Assembly: GCF_016093545.1 (NCBI RefSeq)
Contig: NZ_JADKYX010000027.1
Span: 40,617-104,616 of the forward strand
Reading direction: 5' to 3'
From: Massilia rhizosphaerae
GTDB lineage: Bacteria > Pseudomonadota > Gammaproteobacteria > Burkholderiales > Burkholderiaceae_D
DNA: 64,000 nt
Under the pieces are notes generated by a model. It saw only the letters and a list, made by a program, of their open reading frames with translations. It ran no database searches and was not told where the DNA came from. How positions within the stretch are numbered: position 1 is the stretch's first letter; each line of letters starts with the position of its first letter. Below, in pieces: positions 52,088 to 60,419 of the stretch. The position numbers were made by a program, and so were the translations under genes.

Positions 52088-52840
52088 ATGCCGATATCCC
52101 GCCTGTGCAACGCGGTTCTCGTTCTGCTGCTGGCCGCCGGGGCGGCGCATGCGTCGCCCGTTCCCGGCTATCCGTTCGTGCACGTAACGGGCAGTGCCTT
52201 CGAGGCCGTGGCGCCGGACATCGGCAGCCTCGATTTCGAGATCGTGGCCGTGGATGCCGACCCGGCCGCCGCCCGTGCCGTCCTCGAAACGCGCGTGGGC
52301 GAAGTGCGCGCCCTGATGCAGCAACTGGGCATGGAGGCCGACGACGCCGCCGTGCGCGAGGTGCGGCAGAGCATCCGCAAGGACGACCGGACCGCGGCCG
52401 GGGCCCCGCTGTACGAGCTGCGCTGCGACGTGCACATCAATGTAAGCAACCTCGCCAACTGGGCACCGCTGGCCGGCGGCCTGCTCGGCAAGCCGAACCT
52501 CGACGGCTTCGCATCCGCGTTCGACCGCAGCGATATGGGGAGCATCAACGACGAACTCATGACGCAGGCGATCCGGGATGCGCGCCGCCAGGCCGACGTG
52601 ATGGCGGCCGCCTTCGGGCGCCGCGTCGGCGCCGTGATGGCCGCGACGCCGGATGGGTTGAAGAACCTGGGCACCGCGATGGGCCTGGAGCGCGAGGAGT
52701 TCCGCCGCCCGCGCGCCGCCGCCAGTGCGCGCGCCCAGGAGGTGGACCGCGAGCAGCTGCTGACGGTCCCGTCGCTGAAGCTGCGCCAGCCCGTCGACGT
52801 CATTTTTCGGCTGGAAAACGTGCCCAGGCGCACGCGCTGA
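52088..52840 (+). CDS. Exported SIMPL-domain (DUF541) protein
   Basis: A 250-residue periplasmic protein with signal peptide (LCNAVLVLLLAAGAAHA). YPFVHVTGSAFEAVAPDIGS and FEIVAVDADPAAARAVLETR match the SIMPL/DUF541 family (E. coli YggE type), linked to oxidative-stress protection though without a known reaction. The start at 52088 follows AAAAGGAG; a GTG six bases earlier is less likely. It is divergent from blaI and shares its operator region, so it may be part of the BlaI regulon. Confidence 0.84.
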   Translation: MPISRLCNAVLVLLLAAGAAHASPVPGYPFVHVTGSAFEAVAPDIGSLDFEIVAVDADPAAARAVLETRVGEVRALMQQLGMEADDAAVREVRQSIRKDDRTAAGAPLYELRCDVHINVSNLANWAPLAGGLLGKPNLDGFASAFDRSDMGSINDELMTQAIRDARRQADVMAAAFGRRVGAVMAATPDGLKNLGTAMGLEREEFRRPRAAASARAQEVDREQLLTVPSLKLRQPVDVIFRLENVPRRTR

Positions 52841-52925
52841 CGCGTACACCGCATCCGGCGCGATGGCTTGAGGCAGCACAGGCGCCGGCCGGGAGCCTGG
52901 CGGCCGCCCGGCTGTCCAAGGCTGC

Positions 52926-54746
52926 ATGACCTCCGACCCCGATGTCCACGACGACCACGACGACCATGCCGCCCGGCGCCGCTTCATGGCCGAGCTGTGG
53001 GAGGTCATGCGCGCGAGTCGCGCTCGCGTGGCGGTGTCCATCGTCCTGCTGCTGGCCGCGAAGGTGGCCACGGTGGCCGTGCCGCTGCTGCTCAAGCGCA
53101 TCATCGACGCATTTTCGCAGGCCCGGCTGCCGCCGCAGCTGCCCGCCTATCTGCTGGTCGGCTATGCGTTGCTGCGGTTCGCCAGCACGCTGTTCAACGA
53201 ATGGCGCGACCTGCTGTTCGCGCGCGTGACCCTGGGCGCGGTGGCGGCGTATGCGCGCAAGACCTTCGCCCACCTGCACGCGCTGGGCCCCCGTTTCCAC
53301 GCTCGGCGCCAGGTCGGCAGCCTGCTGCCGGACATCGACCGCGGCACCAGCGGCATCGCCTACCTGCTGGGGGTGGGGCTGTTCACCATCGTGCCGACGC
53401 TCGTCGAGATCGGCCTCGTGCTCGTCGTCATGCTGCGCCGCTATCCCGGCGGCTATGCCGCCATCATCGTCGCGACCTTTCTCATGTACACCGGCTTCAC
53501 GCTCGTGTTCACGGCGCGCCGCGTCCTGTACCAGCGGCGCGTCAACAAGCTCGATTCGCGCGCCAAGGGGCAGATGGCGGACAGCCTGCTGAACTACGAC
53601 ACCGTCAAGTATTTCGCCAACGAAGCCCACGAAGCGGCGAAATTCTCGTCCACGATGGACGGCTGGCGGGACGCCGGCATCAAGAACCAGCGCGCCCTGT
53701 TCCTGCTGCACGTGGGGCAGAGTGCCGTGATCGCCGCGGGGGTGGCTGCCATCATGCTGCTGGCCGGGCAGGACGTGCTGGCGGGCCGGATGCGCGTGGG
53801 CGACCTCGTGCTGATCAACGCGTACGCGCTGCAGGTCTGCCTGCCGCTGAACGCCCTCGGCTTCGTCTACCGCGAATCGCGCGATGCGTGGGTCAATGCG
53901 GAACGGCTGTTCGCGTTGCTGGGCGAGCGGCCCGAGATGCCGGAGCTGCCCGGCCTGCCGGCATTCGTGCCCGGCGTCGGCGAAGTCGTGTTCGAGCACG
54001 TGGGGTTCGACTACGAGCCGGGCCGTCCCGCGCTGGACGACGTCAGCCTGCGCATCCCGCCCGGCACGACGCTGGCCGTCGTCGGACGCAGCGGCTCCGG
54101 CAAGTCGACCCTGGCCCGCCTGCTGTTGCGTTTTTACGACCCCGACCGCGGACGGATCCTCATCGACGGCCAGGACATCCGCGCGTGCAGCCCGGCCAGC
54201 GTGCGCCGGGCGATCGGCGTCGTGCCGCAGGACGCCGCCCTGTTCAACGACACGATCGCCAGCAATATCGGCTATGCGCGCGAGGGCGCCAGCCGCGCCG
54301 AGATCGTGGCGGCCGCGCAGGCCGCGCAGCTGCACGACGCCATCGCCGCGCTGCCGGAGGGGTACGACAGTCCCGTCGGCGAGCGGGGCGTCAAGTTTTC
54401 CGGCGGCGAGCGCCAGCGCATCGGCATCGCGCGCGCCATCCTCAAGCAACCGCTGATCCTCGTGTTCGACGAGGCCACGTCGGCGCTCGATTCCGTGTCC
54501 GAGCACGCCATCGTCAAGGAGCTGGACCGGTTGGCCGAGCGGCGCACGACGCTCGTCATCGCGCACCGGCTGTCGACCATCGTCCATGCGCACGCGATCA
54601 TCGTCATGGAAAGAGGCCGCATCGTGGAGCAGGGCACGCATGCGGAGCTGTTGCGGCGCAAGGGCGCGTACGCGCGGTTGTGGCTGCTGCAGCAGCGCAT
54701 CGACCAGGACGAGGCGCGGCGCACGACAGTCGGTCAGAACGAGTAA
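52926..54746 (+). CDS. Atm1/ABCB7-type ABC transporter (fused permease-ATPase)
   Basis: A 606-residue half-transporter. Six membrane helices are followed by an ATPase with VGRSGSGKST (Walker A), FSGGERQRIGIARAI (signature), LVFDEATSALD (Walker B) and a switch His in IAHRLST. The block LLNYDTVKYFANEAHEAAKF is diagnostic of the Atm1/HMT1 group, which exports glutathione-linked or metal complexes. The N-terminus is unusually Asp/His-rich (DVHDDHDDHAARRR), a possible metal-binding tail. It follows the SIMPL gene by 85 bp and its stop overlaps the convergent receptor gene by 13 bp. Confidence 0.9.
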   Translation: MTSDPDVHDDHDDHAARRRFMAELWEVMRASRARVAVSIVLLLAAKVATVAVPLLLKRIIDAFSQARLPPQLPAYLLVGYALLRFASTLFNEWRDLLFARVTLGAVAAYARKTFAHLHALGPRFHARRQVGSLLPDIDRGTSGIAYLLGVGLFTIVPTLVEIGLVLVVMLRRYPGGYAAIIVATFLMYTGFTLVFTARRVLYQRRVNKLDSRAKGQMADSLLNYDTVKYFANEAHEAAKFSSTMDGWRDAGIKNQRALFLLHVGQSAVIAAGVAAIMLLAGQDVLAGRMRVGDLVLINAYALQVCLPLNALGFVYRESRDAWVNAERLFALLGERPEMPELPGLPAFVPGVGEVVFEHVGFDYEPGRPALDDVSLRIPPGTTLAVVGRSGSGKSTLARLLLRFYDPDRGRILIDGQDIRACSPASVRRAIGVVPQDAALFNDTIASNIGYAREGASRAEIVAAAQAAQLHDAIAALPEGYDSPVGERGVKFSGGERQRIGIARAILKQPLILVFDEATSALDSVSEHAIVKELDRLAERRTTLVIAHRLSTIVHAHAIIVMERGRIVEQGTHAELLRRKGAYARLWLLQQRIDQDEARRTTVGQNE

Positions 54747-57700
54747 CCCAACCGTATCGAGTAACGGCGGCCCGTGTAGAACGCGCCGCGCTCCTTCAAG
54801 CCGATCCCCTGTTGCATGTACTGCTTGTACAACGCATTGGTCAGGTTCGTCGCCTGTACCGACAGGTTCAGGTTGTCCGTGAACTTGTACTGCAGGCTCG
54901 CGTCGAGCTGGCCGTACGCGCCGCCCCAGGTCGGCAGTGCGTACTGCACCGAGTACGGCTGGCCGAATTTCGGGCTCGCGGGATTCGCATCGATGCCGTC
55001 GCCGCCGTTCGTGCCGTAGGCGTTGACCGCCTGCAGGTACTTCGACCGCCAGCTGTACGCAAGGCGTGCCGACACCGGGCCCCTGTCGTACAACAGCGCC
55101 AGGTTGTAGGCATTCTTGGAGAGGCCCGCCATCGGCACGTTACCGACGTTCAGCAGATGGCCATCCGTGTCGCAACCGGAAAGATCACGTGCGATGAACG
55201 CGTTCGTATCCTGCGGCGTGCACCAGACCTGCTTCAGCGGCTTGCCCAGGTCCTGGTGGCTGTCGATATAGGTGTAGTTGGCGGAGACCCCGAAGCCCGA
55301 CCACCAGCCCGGGAGCTTGTCGAAATACTGCTGGTAGCCGATCTCGGCCCCGCTGGCGCGTCCGGTCGCGCCATTGACGGGCGACGTGACCGCGAAGTCA
55401 TGCGCCCGGCCGGTCGAGTCGTCGAGTGTGACGATCGCGGTCTTGCCGATGATGATGTCCGACAGGCGCTTGTTGAACAAGGCCAGCGTAAGCTGCCCGC
55501 CATGGCCGAAATAATACTCGGCCGTCAGGTCGACATTGTTCGAGCGGGTCGGCTTGAGCATCGGGTTGCCGACGCCGGCGCCGGTATAGTCGACACTGTC
55601 GAGGATCGTCGCCTTCGTCACCGGGTCGGTGTGCGTGTGCACGTTCTGGCTCAGCGTCGTGTAGGCCTGCATCTGCCAGAAATCCGGACGCGTCATTCCT
55701 TTCGAGAACGCGGCGCGGAACTGCAATGCGTCGCTGGCCTTCATGCGCAGGTTCAGGCTGGGCAGGACGTTCGTGTACGCGTTGTCGAAGCTGGTCTTGT
55801 CCGACCGCGCGGCGATCCTGGGTACGCCGGGGACCTGGGACGTATCCGGCGGCGAGAACAACAGGTAACCGGACGCCGACATGTCGGTGCGCACCACACG
55901 GATGCCGACGTTGCCGTCCACCGGGTAGCGCAGCTTGTCGAAGTTGAAGCGCAGCTGGGCGTAGGCGGCCCTGGTCTTCTCGTGCTGCCGGTTCTGGCTC
56001 TCGGGGTCGCCGAACTTCGCGTACTCCCACAGCGCGTCGCTCGAGCACGGCATGTTGCAGAGCACTTTCACCATGTCGTGCAGTTGGGCGAAGCCCGGCG
56101 GCGGCGCGCCTTCCGTCAGCGCCCTGTTCGCGACGACGATCGCCGGCGGCATCGCGGTCGATCCACCGAAGAAGTCGTCGAATGCCAGGGGCGCGACCTT
56201 GTCGCCGGCGAAACGCGGGTCGCTCAGGTAGGCCAGTTGGCTGAACGGCTGCCAGCCGTCGTGGCCGACGGCCCAGGGCGCCGTGATCTCGTGCCACTGG
56301 CTGTTGCCATGGGTCGCGCGCGTGTCGGCATGGCGGTTGGTAAAGCGCACGCCGAAACGCACATCGTTCAGCACCGGGCTGTCGAAGGTGTACCTGGCGT
56401 CCAGGCGGGCCGCGTTCTGGGATGAGACGGCGACGTCGCGGTGTTCCTGGGTGGAGTTCCAATAGTAGTTGTCCGGATCGGCCAGGAAGGCGCGGTCCGC
56501 GGCGTCGAAGGTCAGTGTGGGCGGATCGGTGCGGAAGTCCACGCCCTCCTTCGGCATGAAGCCGCCCAGTCCGACGAGGTTGTCGTACCCGTCCGTCGTG
56601 GCGCGCGTATGCTGCAGGTCGCCGCTGAAGGTCCACCGGTCGGTGGCGCGCCACTGCAGGTTCCACGCGATGTCGCGCGTGTCGGACGTCCGGCCGGCGC
56701 TGCGGGATTGGGTGCCGAAACCGATGCCCGGGTCCTGCGGCGCGCGGATCGTCCCCGCCTGCAGCACGCCGTTCGCGTCGAACAGCGCGCCCGGATCGAG
56801 CATGATGGTGGCCGGATTCGCGCCCGCGGCCAGCGAGTATTCCGACGTGTGCATGTCGTACTTCGAGCGGAAATAGGTCAGGTGCGACGACAGGTCGTCC
56901 TTCTTCCACTGCAGCGCGCCGTACAGGCCGTCGCGGTCGCGTTCGAAGTCGTTCGTGGTCCAGCTGCCGCCGTTCGAGATCCAGCGCCGGGCGCCGCTGG
57001 TGTCGCCCGTCACGGCATCGGTGCGCGGGATATACGGCGAAAACTGCAGGCCGTCGCTGCGCGTGTCGATGCGCGAATGGGCCAGGTCGATCAACGCGCC
57101 GAACTCGCCGAAACCGGTCTTCCAGCGGTTCGACAACAGGCCGGAGAACGACGGCGAATTCTTGCCGCGCAACCGCGAACGCGATACTTCCACGGACAGC
57201 GCGCCCTTCCTGCCCTTGAAATCGAACGGCAGTGCGGTGCGCAGGTTGACGAGGCCGCCGATGGCGCCTTCGATCTGCTCGGCCGATGGATTCTTGTACA
57301 CGTCCACGCCGGCCATCAGCTCGGGCGGCACGTCCTCGAAGTTCAGCGCGCGGCCGCCGTTGGCGGAGAACGAATCGCGGCCGTTCAATTCCGACCGCAC
57401 GTACGACAGGCCGCGCACCGAGACGCCCGTGCCTTCCGCGGCGAAGTGGTTGATGCCGTCGCCCACGCTTTGCAGCCGATCGGGGACGTTCAGGGTGCGG
57501 TCGATGGTCACGCCGACCACGCGCTGCAGCACTTCGGTCACCGACTTGTCCGGCAACTTGCCGATGTCGTCGGCGACGACCGAATCGACGATCTCGTCCG
57601 AGTTTTTCTTGCGGGCCGCGGCGGACTGCAGCGCGGCGCGCTGTCCGACGACCACGACGGTGGCGACATCGGACTTGCCGCCTTCTTTGGGCGCATCCTG

Positions 57701-57793
57701 GGCGCGCGCACCGTGTGCGCCCATCACGCCACCGGCCACGAGCACGAACCGGGCGGTGCCGCCGGCGATGGCGGTTCTGTGGAAGTGCGTCAT
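54734..57793 (-). CDS. TonB-dependent outer-membrane receptor
   Basis: A 1019-residue receptor with signal peptide (FVLVAGGVMGAHGARA). Plug domain: VVVVGQRAALQSAAARKKNS (TonB-box region), VADDIGKLPDKSVTEVLQRV, GTGVSVRGLSYVRSELNGRD and EQIEGAIGGLVNLRTALPFD. A 22-strand barrel follows, ending in the terminal Phe (RLGYSF). Large receptors with this VLQRVVGVTID plug are common in oligosaccharide uptake in Caulobacter and Xanthomonas, but no sugar enzymes are nearby and the ligand is not determined. The start at 57793 fits the signal peptide; it runs divergently from the duplicated kinases. Confidence 0.92.
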   Translation of the reverse strand: MTHFHRTAIAGGTARFVLVAGGVMGAHGARAQDAPKEGGKSDVATVVVVGQRAALQSAAARKKNSDEIVDSVVADDIGKLPDKSVTEVLQRVVGVTIDRTLNVPDRLQSVGDGINHFAAEGTGVSVRGLSYVRSELNGRDSFSANGGRALNFEDVPPELMAGVDVYKNPSAEQIEGAIGGLVNLRTALPFDFKGRKGALSVEVSRSRLRGKNSPSFSGLLSNRWKTGFGEFGALIDLAHSRIDTRSDGLQFSPYIPRTDAVTGDTSGARRWISNGGSWTTNDFERDRDGLYGALQWKKDDLSSHLTYFRSKYDMHTSEYSLAAGANPATIMLDPGALFDANGVLQAGTIRAPQDPGIGFGTQSRSAGRTSDTRDIAWNLQWRATDRWTFSGDLQHTRATTDGYDNLVGLGGFMPKEGVDFRTDPPTLTFDAADRAFLADPDNYYWNSTQEHRDVAVSSQNAARLDARYTFDSPVLNDVRFGVRFTNRHADTRATHGNSQWHEITAPWAVGHDGWQPFSQLAYLSDPRFAGDKVAPLAFDDFFGGSTAMPPAIVVANRALTEGAPPPGFAQLHDMVKVLCNMPCSSDALWEYAKFGDPESQNRQHEKTRAAYAQLRFNFDKLRYPVDGNVGIRVVRTDMSASGYLLFSPPDTSQVPGVPRIAARSDKTSFDNAYTNVLPSLNLRMKASDALQFRAAFSKGMTRPDFWQMQAYTTLSQNVHTHTDPVTKATILDSVDYTGAGVGNPMLKPTRSNNVDLTAEYYFGHGGQLTLALFNKRLSDIIIGKTAIVTLDDSTGRAHDFAVTSPVNGATGRASGAEIGYQQYFDKLPGWWSGFGVSANYTYIDSHQDLGKPLKQVWCTPQDTNAFIARDLSGCDTDGHLLNVGNVPMAGLSKNAYNLALLYDRGPVSARLAYSWRSKYLQAVNAYGTNGGDGIDANPASPKFGQPYSVQYALPTWGGAYGQLDASLQYKFTDNLNLSVQATNLTNALYKQYMQQGIGLKERGAFYTGRRYSIRLGYSF

Positions 57794-57974
57794 TCCTCGT
57801 CTCCTCGCTGTTCCCTGCGCCTGATTAGACCTAGACACTAGCCATAAATTCTGGCGTGTGGCGGAACGTCGACACGGGGCGCGGTTCATCGCGGGGCGGC
57901 AAGTCGGCGGACACGTTGGGCGGGTGCACGCTTCGCGGCCGGTTGAAGTCGAAATCACTCGGGCGGCGTTGCCC

Positions 57975-58012
57975 GGGTATATACTGAATCATCCTGTCCG
58001 ATGTCCAATCGG
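57975..58012 (+). promoter_or_regulatory. Promoter/operator region of kinase copy 1
   Basis: A -10-like TATACT (57980-57985) is followed by the dyad CCGAT-N5-ATCGG (57998-58012), which ends one base before the start codon. The same arrangement precedes copy 2. No convincing -35 is seen. A repressor at this dyad would cover the ribosome site region. Confidence 0.5.
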
Positions 58013-58013
58013 T

Positions 58014-60311
58014 ATGCATTTGACCCCGTGGCGCTTCCGCTCGACCAGGGTGAATTACGTCCTGGTCATCCTGTTGATGCTGGCGACCCCCATCTTGTTG
58101 GTCTGGCAGCATTACGGGATGACGCGCACCCTCGAGATCTCCCCGCGGCACCCGTATGACGCGATGGTGACCGACGACCGCGGGACCATGCTCGGCCACC
58201 GCGAGAACGGCAATTCGGTCGCTTCCTTGACCGTCACGAGCGATGCCATCACCATGCGTTGCATTCTTGGGGCGGTCGCAACGTACCGATTCTGCGCCTT
58301 GCGATTCCTGATGGGCGATCCGGTCAACGGCATCGACCTGAGCGGGTACGACACGATCGCGTTCGACATGCGTTATTCGGGACCGGGCCGCCACGTCGTC
58401 AAGCTTCACCTGTTGAATTTCGACCCGGACTTGTCGACGCGGGACGACCCGGATTCGCAGCGGGTCAACGAAGTACTGATCGATCTGCCGTCCGCGCCGG
58501 AATTCACGATCCCGATGAGTGCCGTGCGCACCGCGGACTGGTGGCTATTCTCGCGCCGGATCCCGCTGTCCAAGAGCTATGTGCGGCTCGACCACGTCAC
58601 GGCGGTGGACATGTTGACGGACGACTACAGCGCCACCGGACAGGTCGTCACGGTCGAGGTGCGCAAGATCGAGTTTCGCGGGAAATGGATATCGAAGACA
58701 ACCTTGCTGACCTGGCTGACGTCCGCATGGATAGCTTTTGGTATGTTCGGCCTGTCGCTGGGCCTGCTCCACTTCCGGTCCGACCTGCAAGCCAACAAGA
58801 CACGCCTGGAACAACTGGCCGCCATCGACCGGGAACGCAAGGCGGCCGAGGCCGCACGTGAGGCGGCGCTGGCCGAGGCCGTCGCACTGGCCCGCCAGCG
58901 CAGCAACTTCGTGGCGCAAATGAGCCATGAACTGCGCACGCCGCTCAACGCCATCATCGGCTATGCCCACCTGCTGGCGCGCGACCGCGACCATTTGACC
59001 GAGCGGCAGGCGTCCGGCCTGGGCACCATCCGCGAGAGCGGGCAGCATCTGCTCGTCCTGATCAACGACATCCTCGACCTGGCCCGGGTCGAGGCCGGCA
59101 AGATGGTATTGCATCCCGCCACCGTCGATCTCGGCGCCTTCGTGCGGGTCGTTGCCAACATCATGCGCGTCAAGGCCGAGGAGAAAAGCCTCGCGTTCAG
59201 CTGCGAACTGGCGCCGTGCCTGCCGTCGACGGTGACGGTCGACGAAACCCGGCTGCGCCAGGTGCTGCTCAACCTGCTGGGCAACGCGGTGAAATTCACC
59301 GACAGCGGCAAGGTCACGCTGCGGGTGCTGCCCGCGCCGCTCGCCGATGTGCCGGACGGCCAGGACGACGCGGCCACCGCGCGGTTGCGCTTCGAGGTGT
59401 CCGACAGCGGCATCGGCATGAGCGCGCAACAGATCGGACGCATCTTCCAACCCTTCGAACAGGTGGCCACCGCAAAGCGGAGCGAGGGCGGCACGGGCCT
59501 GGGCCTGGCCATCAGCCAGCAACTGGTGCGCCTCATGGGCGGCAATATCGACGTCGCCAGCGAACCGGGCAAGGGCAGCACGTTCCGGTTCGAGATCGCC
59601 GTGCCGGTGGCGGCCGGCGGCCCGGTCACCGCGCAGCCGCAGGACACCCCGGTCGGCTACGAGGGCGAGCGCAAGCGGTTGCTGGTCGTCGACGACGTGC
59701 CGCTGAACCGCGCGATGATGCTGGACCTGCTTCAGAGTGCCGGCTTCGTCGTGGCGGCCGCCGCGAACGGCCTTGAGTGCCTGGTCCTGCTCGACAGCTT
59801 CAAGCCGGACCTGATCCTGATGGACGTCATGATGCCGGTGATGGACGGCAACGAGACGACGCGGCGGATCCGCCGCATGCCGGAATGGGACGGCATACCG
59901 ATCGTCGCCGTGACCGCCAGCGCCGGTGCCGAAGACGAACGGAAAAGCCGCGATGCCGGCGCCGACGCCTTCCTCGCCAAGCCCGTCGACCACGACGCGC
60001 TGCTGCGCACTATCGGCAAGCTGTTATCGCTGCAATGGATCACGGAACAAGCGGCACCGGCGACGACCGAGGGCGGCGATGACGCCCGCATGACCGTCCC
60101 GCCGGCGGCGGAGATCGAGGAACTCTGGCAACTGGCGCGCATCGGGAATATGCGCCAGATCCGGGAGCGGGCGGCCTACCTGCAGGGGCTCGACCCGGCC
60201 TACACGGCGTTCGCGAGCCGCCTGGACATGCTGGCGCAGGGCTACCATTCGAAACGGCTGGCCGCCTTCGTCGCGCGCTTCCGGACCGAGGACGCGGTGC
60301 GGCCGCCGTGA
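58014..60311 (+). CDS. Hybrid histidine kinase, tandem copy 1
   Basis: A 765-residue sensor: membrane segment (YVLVILLMLATPILLVW), periplasmic sensor about residues 35-225 (GYDTIAFDMRYSG, VKLHLLNFDP, TIPMSAVRTADWW), second membrane segment about 228-252, coiled coil, HisKA with His305 in MSHELRTPLNAIIG. The ATPase domain has NLLGNAVKF and GTGLGLAISQQLV. A receiver follows (LLVVDDVPLNRAMML, Asp604 in LMDVMMPVMDG), then a C-terminal helical tail (ELWQLARIGNMRQIRER). The sensor's beta-rich pattern recalls galactose/carbohydrate-binding jelly rolls; that is inference. The start at 58014 matches copy 2. Complete and apparently functional. Confidence 0.9.
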   Translation: MHLTPWRFRSTRVNYVLVILLMLATPILLVWQHYGMTRTLEISPRHPYDAMVTDDRGTMLGHRENGNSVASLTVTSDAITMRCILGAVATYRFCALRFLMGDPVNGIDLSGYDTIAFDMRYSGPGRHVVKLHLLNFDPDLSTRDDPDSQRVNEVLIDLPSAPEFTIPMSAVRTADWWLFSRRIPLSKSYVRLDHVTAVDMLTDDYSATGQVVTVEVRKIEFRGKWISKTTLLTWLTSAWIAFGMFGLSLGLLHFRSDLQANKTRLEQLAAIDRERKAAEAAREAALAEAVALARQRSNFVAQMSHELRTPLNAIIGYAHLLARDRDHLTERQASGLGTIRESGQHLLVLINDILDLARVEAGKMVLHPATVDLGAFVRVVANIMRVKAEEKSLAFSCELAPCLPSTVTVDETRLRQVLLNLLGNAVKFTDSGKVTLRVLPAPLADVPDGQDDAATARLRFEVSDSGIGMSAQQIGRIFQPFEQVATAKRSEGGTGLGLAISQQLVRLMGGNIDVASEPGKGSTFRFEIAVPVAAGGPVTAQPQDTPVGYEGERKRLLVVDDVPLNRAMMLDLLQSAGFVVAAAANGLECLVLLDSFKPDLILMDVMMPVMDGNETTRRIRRMPEWDGIPIVAVTASAGAEDERKSRDAGADAFLAKPVDHDALLRTIGKLLSLQWITEQAAPATTEGGDDARMTVPPAAEIEELWQLARIGNMRQIRERAAYLQGLDPAYTAFASRLDMLAQGYHSKRLAAFVARFRTEDAVRPP

Positions 60312-60380
60312 CGCCTGGCCGCAGCATCACGGCGCCGACGCTTCGCGCAAGGGAATGTCCGGTCGCGTAACGCGTGGGTA

Positions 60381-60412
60381 TATGATGAATCATCCGGTCC
60401 GATTCCAATCGG
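60381..60412 (+). promoter_or_regulatory. Promoter/operator region of kinase copy 2
   Basis: TATGAT (60381-60386) and the dyad CCGAT-N4-ATCGG (60399-60412) repeat the arrangement before copy 1 with one base less spacing. The dyad extends to a perfect CCGATT-CC-AATCGG. The duplication therefore carried its own control region. Confidence 0.5.
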
Positions 60413-60419
60413 TACGCAC

